Source of the DNA: Smittium culicis
Taxonomy: Eukaryota; Kickxellomycota; Harpellomycetes; Harpellales; Legeriomycetaceae
DNA: 64,000 bases
Direction: 5' to 3'
Assembly (NCBI GenBank): GCA_001970855.1
Contig: LSSN01000051.1
Location: 1 to 64,000 of the forward strand
How positions within the stretch are numbered: the first letter of the stretch is position 1; each line of letters opens with the position of its first letter. Of this stretch, positions 58,201-64,000 are shown piece by piece. A program made the translations under genes and the position numbers. The notes beneath the pieces were generated by a model. The model made no database searches. It saw only the letters and a list, made by a program, of their open reading frames with translations, and was not told where the DNA came from.

Positions 58201-61019
58201 CAGTGCACCCTAATAGCCAGATCCCATTTACTTTTACCACAGAAGAGTCAAAAAACTCAGAATTGGACCTTCAGGCAGCTCATACTGAAATCTTTACTTT
58301 AAATAAAAGTATTTCGCTAAATAACAATAGAGAATTTTCTGTTAAAAGTCATACCTCAGAAGATAGCGAATCTATATATTCTAATGGGCTTAACCAAAAC
58401 TCTAAACTAGGACCATCGTCTTATTTATCTGAAAGTAAAAGAAACAAAAGTTCATTTCTTCTTAGCACTTTAAATGAAGATACTTCAAATCAAGGATTTA
58501 GCCACACTTCAGTTTATGGAAAAGAATACTGGGCTTACTCCAGCTTACATAGATTTAAAGTCTCAAATCAAAATGATTATAAAAAAGTTAACGCCGCTTT
58601 ACAACTTTCGCAGATTCTAAGTGAATGCCATGATGAAAGATTAGGTGACAAAGATATATTCGTAGAGAAGTCTGAAAATGGCTCAATTTTTTACGACTAC
58701 AAAAACAAACCATTTCGTAGAATAGTTGCTAATAAAAATAACCAAAATTGGACTTTCAGGTTTTGGAAATGGGACAATTACATCAAAATTTTAAACAATA
58801 ATCAACTTGATTTATCACCAGACCTATCAATGGTATTGGACTTATCTTCCCAACCCAGTATCCCAAGTTCTACATCCAGTGTTGAAAGCGGCCCTCAAAA
58901 TCTGTATACAGATATATCCGGCCATAATCAAGCTTCTAGTGACCAAATTTTTTTGCCTACCTTCTCTGGCTATTTAAATATCCCGAAAAGCGAGATTTAC
59001 AACGAACCAACCAACTGCGAGATTAAATTTAAGATTGCTAAAAATGTTGATTCCATATCCAGCTCAAAATATGTTTCAATGTGCAAAAAAAGTCACTTTT
59101 CCAAATCAGATAGCGATTGTATAGATAATTACCTCGAGTGGAGGCCTATCTCTCTAAAAGATTTCAATGCCAAGATAAAAAAAATCGAATTTAAAACCAA
59201 GTCACCCTCAGAGCTGTCTTCAATCATTGAAAAGACTCTTGACAGATATATAATAGACAAAAAAAACCACCCCATTAGCTACATCAAATCATCTAGTTTC
59301 TGCATAAGCTACTTGCTTGATATCTTTCAAGGGCTGGAATCTTTATTTAAAAGTACACCCAATTCGAACATTTTTTCATACGCTGATATAAATAATTTTG
59401 AAAATGGGACCAAGATTAAGGACTCAGAGTTAATACACTCTTCAATTAGCCGAAAAAATTTAGAAACTTTAAAAGAAACTGAATCTGTCCCTCATAAGCT
59501 AGAGTCTAATAGTACCAAAAATAACTACTCTAATTATTCTCACAGCTTAGGATGTACAAGCATTTCAATTAATTCCCCGGTAGATTCACTGCGCCCAGAC
59601 AATAAATCCTCATCTGAAAGTATCGCCCATGAAAGTAGTTTAGAGACATCATCTAGCATGCAAAATAGTTTATCAGGAAAAAATTTAAATTCTGATGTTG
59701 ATATTGACGAAATTTTAGATTTAGTATTTAGTATAAAATCAGATATACGCAGCGAACAGAAATTTGACAAGAATATTATAAAGAATACTCCAACAAAGAA
59801 AAAAATCGAGCCAGCTGTGGACAATAATTCAATTGTTTTAAAGATCATTGAATCATTTATCGACAAGATTAAATTAAATGGCGCGCTTTCGAACTTTTCC
59901 ATTCCCATTTTTATCCTCGAAGGAGAAAGTACCTTTAATGATTTCCTTAACTCTGATTACGTCAATTCAAGTATATCCAACTCAAACAAGAAATTTTTAA
60001 AAATCTTTGACAAAAGAATATTTTGCAAAGCTGATAAGACCTTACTAAAGCTAAATTCCAAGCCTGCTCTTTCCATTGGTATTCGTGAATTTTTAAACGA
60101 AAATGATTCTGCTGATTCAGATGTTGATTTGAATATCACAAGCATCTATAGCTTGCTCTTAATGTCGCAAAATTTTATTTCTTCTAGAAAATTTTCAAAT
60201 TATAATACTAAAGATGCTATTGAAAAAGTAATAAATGAGTATAATCACATGGTAACCAGTAAAACTACTGCAATTTCTAAAGGTTCAAAGCTAGTAAAAA
60301 AAAATTCGCTAAGATATCTAGATAATTTTAAATATATCAAATTTAACAGCGCCAGTAATAAGACCAAAATATCTACTAATCCTGCTGATACAACAGAACC
60401 CGAATTAACCGTAAGCGATACATTTATCCCAGTTATTACTAAAAATGAAATTACAAAAGCATCATCAAATTCAATCTGTGGGCACGAAACCATTAACAAA
60501 TCATCAAATTTCAGCCTCGAATCCGTCCCTTTTTTCATCAACTCAAACCATATGGTAAAAAATTCCAGTACTGTTGACAGAAATATCAATAAACCTAGCG
60601 ATATTTATATAAGTGCTCAAAGTGGATGTATACCAGATTTAGATGACGAACCGAGAAAGTCGGGCGAATCTCTGGTTTCTGTATTCCAGTTTTTACTTAG
60701 CGATGGTTTAAAAGAATCGTCAGAGCTCGAGGTGGCAGGTCCATCAAACAAAAGCTTTGAATCAATCGTATCAATCAAACCCAAAAAAGGATTTTCTGAA
60801 TCAACTAATGACACAAAAGTACAAGAGGACATTATGACATTTTTAAATAGCTCTAAGAATGAATTTCAAACGATTGAAAAAAATCAATCTTCTAGCATTA
60901 AGCTGAGTAAAGTCCCATTTGAGCATAACTTCAATAATACTAAAAAGAAATCCTTAAAAAGTCTATTAAAGCCACATAATATTACATCCCAAGATGAAGC
61001 TGATTATATTTTTGTTTGA
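55290..61019 (+). CDS. Large Rho guanine-nucleotide exchange factor (DH-PH)
   Basis: Expected to activate a Rho-family GTPase controlling cortex, polarity or septation. Three phase-consistent exons (55290-55481, 55566-56117, 56202-61019) give 1853 aa. The first 248 residues are of unknown fold. The Dbl-homology domain spans about 343-547: LQRKNLIEELISTEEYYVSK (CR1) and ELRDLLIAPAQRVPRYTLFI plus KELLK (CR3) are clear. A PH-like region lies at about 757-915 (SRVSLIIFSDSIMIVKN, LLTWIHISQAQIL, then the helix ERLKLWKTYRDSL), interrupted by charged insertions. The remaining about 900 residues are Ser/Asn/Lys-rich, low complexity and probably disordered. The exon 2/3 join uses a GTAAGA donor at 56118 and TTTTAG acceptor; reading straight through meets a stop. 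The specific Rho target and orthologue cannot be named. Confidence 0.88.
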
Positions 61020-61586
61020 ATAATAGATTTTTATAATTTACCCACATATATTGACAGTATGTTTATTTTATCCTCTTTAATCATATTTTATAACCCAATA
61101 AACTTCAAGCTTCCCTTTTTTAAATTTCATTTTTCCAGTAGCCCAGGCCTCTCGAAAAGTACAATTTCTTCTTGATATCAATTCTTTAAATACAAACTAT
61201 ATTTGTCACTTGATTTTATGTACTAAAAAATACAAAAACTGGGCTTTTCTTAATTATTTTACGCAGATTATGTATGACAAAATTTTAACTGCACAAAAAA
61301 TAAAAAATGCTTGCTGTTAAGACCCAAAAAGTCACCATTTTGAAGCTTAACATTGCTTTCCAAATCCTTATTTTATTACCATACATACCATTAAATGCTT
61401 AGATTTTTAACGCTGATCAATCAAATCAAACCGAAATTTCGAATGAGATTAGGATTTAATGCTAAACGTCTATATCTTATTTATTTTCTTGCTTTTGATG
61501 GTAATAAAAAACATTGATCAAAAAACATTATACTCTTTCTTTCTTTAATTATGATGAAAATATGAAAGTTTTTGGTGGCTTTTAGA

Positions 61587-61842
61587 ATATGGGAGACTCT
61601 GATCGAAGAGAGCGCTTTGACACAGTTAATGTTATTGGCCTGAAAAATCATTAACTTTCAATTCTATTGGAGGAGTTCAAAAGTGATTTTGGTCTCTCTT
61701 TATATTTAATTCATTTATATTGTATTATTTGCTAAAAATAATCCTAGATTTTTATTATTGGATAATAATTAAATGTGAAACTTTATTCTCTGTAACGCTT
61801 TCCACAATAAAATAATTCCTTTATAAAGAGTCTCCCACATAG
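61587..61842. mobile_element. Candidate inverted-repeat element, family C
   Basis: ATATGGGAGACTCTGATCG at the left (61587) is inverted relative to AAGAGTCTCCCACATAGG at the right (to 61842), giving about 14 matching terminal bases around a 225-bp interior. The right end abuts the family-B element. A related single arm (GAAGGAGTCTCTATATAG) lies near 62546. Confidence 0.45.
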
Positions 61843-61969
61843 GAGATTATTTTGAGGAGCGGAACTTTATATATTTAAATTTTCCTATTTATCATCTTTA
61901 AATTTTTTTAAAACTATATAAAAAATAGCATCAACTAAATTATCTAATGCTCTATAGCAAATAAAATTA

Positions 61970-62080
61970 TTTACCCTTTCACGTGCGGTAAGCTGTTTTT
62001 GATCAGTCAAACATAGCCAACCGTGATCAATTACAATATTTATAACCAGAGACTTTAAGAAATATTAGTATACTGTATTG
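61970..62080 (-). mobile_element. Family-A MITE, truncated copy A6
   Basis: Starts TTACCCTTTCACGTGCGG followed by TAAGCTGTTTTTGATCAGTC and ATAGCCAACCGTGATC, then TTTATAACCAGAGACTTTAA. The second half of the element is missing where copy A7 begins. Confidence 0.7.
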
Positions 62081-62325
62081 ACCCTTTCACGGGCGATAGA
62101 TTATTTTTGATATACCAAATATAGCCAACTGTTCTTGAATATTATACTTAATTTACGAGGCCCTAAAAATTATGACTCGTTTATGATTTAAAAATAAATT
62201 AATTATTTGTTGATATTCTATAAAAATCCAATAATTCTTATTTCCTCGAAATTAAAGTGTTTTAATATAACTCAATTGGCTATATTTCTGGGCCAAAAAT
62301 AGTTTACCGCCCGTGAAAGGGTTAA
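62081..62325. mobile_element. Family-A foldback derivative, copy A7
   Basis: Both termini are the same family-A end. The left begins TGACCCTTTCACGGGCGATA in reverse orientation; the right ends GTTTACCGCCCGTGAAAGGG plus TTAA in forward orientation. The left about 90 bp is an inverted copy of the right portion (ATAGCCAACTG versus CAATTGGCTAT, GAGGCCCT versus CCTCGAAATT). The original opposite terminus is absent, so the element can fold into a long stem. Confidence 0.7.
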
Positions 62326-62624
62326 AAGTATAATTAATTTTGCAAAGTAGGAAAAACTTGATATGAAAAGTTCCGCTCTTCGAAATAATATTCCATATAT
62401 ACATCGTTTTTTTTACTTTTTCTGAGGCCGTTGTCTTTTTTTTTTTTCAACTATTATTATTAGCCAGACAAAAGTCTAATAAATGATATAATACATATTA
62501 ATAATTTTTTATTAGCTATAGTATATAAAACATTAGATTCTTTATGAAGGAGTCTCTATATAGTTAGAAGTATAACTGTGTATAAATTTAAATAATAAAA
62601 TTTTAGCAAATTAACATTTCAAAA

Positions 62625-62820
62625 TTAACTCTTTCCCGCCCAACAGTCTTAAAAAAATACGATTTTATGATTCGTTTATGATTTAAGCAAGTTTATTATT
62701 TGTTGTTATTTTATAATTTACCAATATTTCTTAATAACTCGGAATTAAAGTACTTTAATTTAACGCTGTTGGCTACACCTTTTGGAAAAAAAGTAGTCTA
62801 CCTTCGCAGGAAAGAGCTAA
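62625..62820 (+). mobile_element. Family-A MITE, copy A8
   Basis: Starts TTAACTCTTTCCCGCCCAAC with AGTCTT, contains TTTATGATTCGTTTATGATT, TTATTATTTGTTGTTATTTT, ATTTCTTAATAACTCGGAAT and TAACGCTGTTGGCTACACC, ends CCTTCGCAGGAAAGAGCTAA. 196 bp. Confidence 0.9.
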
Positions 62821-63060
62821 ATGAGTAATTACAAAAATTGAAACCCATTTACTTTCGGCCAATAATATTTACTAAAACTGAATATTCAAGCCAATAAAAT
62901 TATCTGCAACTAAGTGCTCTTTTCGTTCAAAATATCTAAAATATTAATAAAAAATTTTGTCATCATAGCCAATCATAACTTTTAATCATTTTCTTTAATA
63001 TTGACATTACAATGAGCTAAAGGCGTTGCTAGAATTTCTGGGGAAATAAAATCATATTCT

Positions 63061-63257
63061 TTAACCCTTTCCAGTCCAACACTCTTTAAAAAATCGAATT
63101 TATTGATTCGATAGTCATTTATAAAATTCTTTATTATTTGATTTTATTTTGAATTATACCAATATATCTTAAGGCCTCGGAATTAATCGATTTTCATTGA
63201 AAGTGGTTGGCTATATTTGGCCATCCAAAAATAGTCTACCGCGCGGGAAAGGGTTAA
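63061..63257 (+). mobile_element. Family-A MITE, copy A9 (cleanest termini)
   Basis: Starts TTAACCCTTTCCAGTCCAAC and ends TCTACCGCGCGGGAAAGGGT plus TAA. The two ends are inverted repeats over TTAACCCTTTCC, and TTAA is present at both extremities. Internal blocks follow family order (ATTGATTCGATAGTCATTTA, CTCGGAATTAATCG, GGTTGGCTATATTTGGCC). 197 bp. Confidence 0.92.
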
Positions 63258-64000
63258 TGGTATATTTTATTGGGCTTTCTGGTTCTGTTTTTTATTTATA
63301 TTTTACTTTGGACAAAGGGGTGGGGAATAAAAGGAATTAGGTCATTCTAAAATTTATTCTTTAAATCAGTACATAATTCTTTGGTGTTTTTTTTAATTGT
63401 TTAATTATAGTAAAAACTAGAAAAATCTCAAAAGAAATTATACATTAATTTTAATATTATCATCAATATGTTTGAGGAACTATTGTTCCATGTTTTTTAT
63501 AGAGCTCAGTTCTATTTCAAATTCATTATTTTTTTTTAAAAAAAATTAATAAATCTCTAAAAAGACTATTCTTTTTTTATTTCATATCTCTGAACCAGTG
63601 AAAATTTCTTTTTTTTCAATTATATTAGCGTCTAGATTTGGTATAGTCAGCATAAAGTGCATTAATTACTATTCATGTAATAATTGGTTTTATTATGCCA
63701 AAACATCTTTTATTATGAGAGCTAAATCGGGTACAATTAAAAAATAATGGATATGAAAGCTTAGCTGAAAGAATTTAGTAAAGCGAGAATTTTTTTTAAC
63801 TTTTTTATAGAAACTAAGGATTTTTAATTTAAAGTTATTCAAACCTCTTTACTATAATTGAAACACAAAAATTAAATATTAGATAGAATTGAATTAAAAA
63901 GAGAACGGATATTATACAAAGTAATTTCGATTTTAAAATATAGATACTCAAATATTAAGCGATTTCTCGAGGTTAGATTAGATGTAATACAAATATTTAT

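Larger units (their letters stand above)
61838..62402. mobile_element. Family-B MITE, copy B3, interrupted by family-A copies
   Basis: The left arm (GGAGATTATTTTGAGGAGCG followed by GAACTTT) and right arm (AAAGTTCCGCTCTTCGAAAT followed by AATATTCC) are inverted repeats of about 35 bp. Removing the family-A sequence at 61970-62325 leaves about 209 bp, the length of the uninterrupted copies at 3459-3659 and 4960-5155. Most simply, A elements inserted into a resident B element. Confidence 0.7.
61020..64000. other. Gene-free MITE cluster
   Basis: About 3 kb without a supported gene. It is dominated by short inverted-repeat elements at 61587-61842, 61838-62402 (with nested copies), 62625-62820 and 63061-63257, listed separately. 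The remainder is AT-rich spacer. Confidence 0.6.

Noticed and set aside
1..64000. CRISPR arrays, operons or prokaryotic elements
   Set aside because: Spliced genes and fungal families throughout show a eukaryotic genome; no direct-repeat/spacer array was seen.

Overview
The window looks like nuclear DNA of an AT-rich, early-diverging fungus. The genes are fungal in type: a Cdc11-class septin, ATP sulfurylase, the PKA regulatory subunit, an Mrp51-like mitoribosomal protein and Sec20. Introns are short (about 57-180 bp) with GT..AG ends, T-rich 3' ends and several CTAAC- or TTAAC-like branch sites. The extreme AT bias, small introns and long gene-poor tracts would suit a gut-dwelling Kickxellomycotina-type fungus (Harpellales, for example a Smittium relative). 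That placement is inference only.

Layout: 0.7-1.9 kb, ATP sulfurylase (minus), which lacks the usual fungal C-terminal APS-kinase-like domain. 1.9-7.2 kb, gene-free with several MITEs. 7.2-11.0 kb, gamma-tubulin complex protein GCP3 (plus, 8 exons). 12.6-15.7 kb, a Cdt1-like replication licensing factor (plus, 4 exons). 16.3-17.7 kb, PKA regulatory subunit (minus). 17.7-31.7 kb, a very AT-rich desert holding degenerate repeats, a 45-codon ORF and a cluster of exon-like pieces at 25.2-27.4 kb. 31.7-32.9 kb, Mrp51-like mitoribosomal protein (plus). 33.3-34.7 kb, a Cdc11-type septin (minus, 5 exons). 36.4-38.1 kb, ARP1/centractin (minus, 5 exons), divergent from SEC20 (plus, 5 exons, 39.2-40.7 kb). 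41.4-42.2 kb, an ATATT pentanucleotide array containing a 163-base assembly gap. 42.2-55.3 kb, a second desert with transposon relics and MITEs. 55.3-61.0 kb, a large DH-PH RhoGEF (plus, 3 exons). 61.0-64.0 kb, a dense MITE cluster.

Most multi-exon models were assembled by hand by joining exons whose phases agree; no spliced transcript was available to check them. Functionally the genes are housekeeping and unlinked in pathway, although several concern the cytoskeleton and cell cycle: GCP3 (microtubule nucleation), ARP1 (dynactin), septin, RhoGEF and Cdt1.

The most distinctive signal outside genes is a family of about 195-bp elements. They end in TTAA followed by CCCTTTC-like inverted termini, as expected of non-autonomous piggyBac-type elements. 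At least nine recognisable copies occur, some nested inside a second MITE family and one apparently rearranged into a foldback. Other points of interest are the truncated ATP sulfurylase architecture, a Sec20 with a long lumenal tail ending in KIEL, a septin with an Arg-Arg P-loop and an acidic tail in place of a coiled coil, and a PKA regulatory subunit with no visible dimerisation/docking domain.
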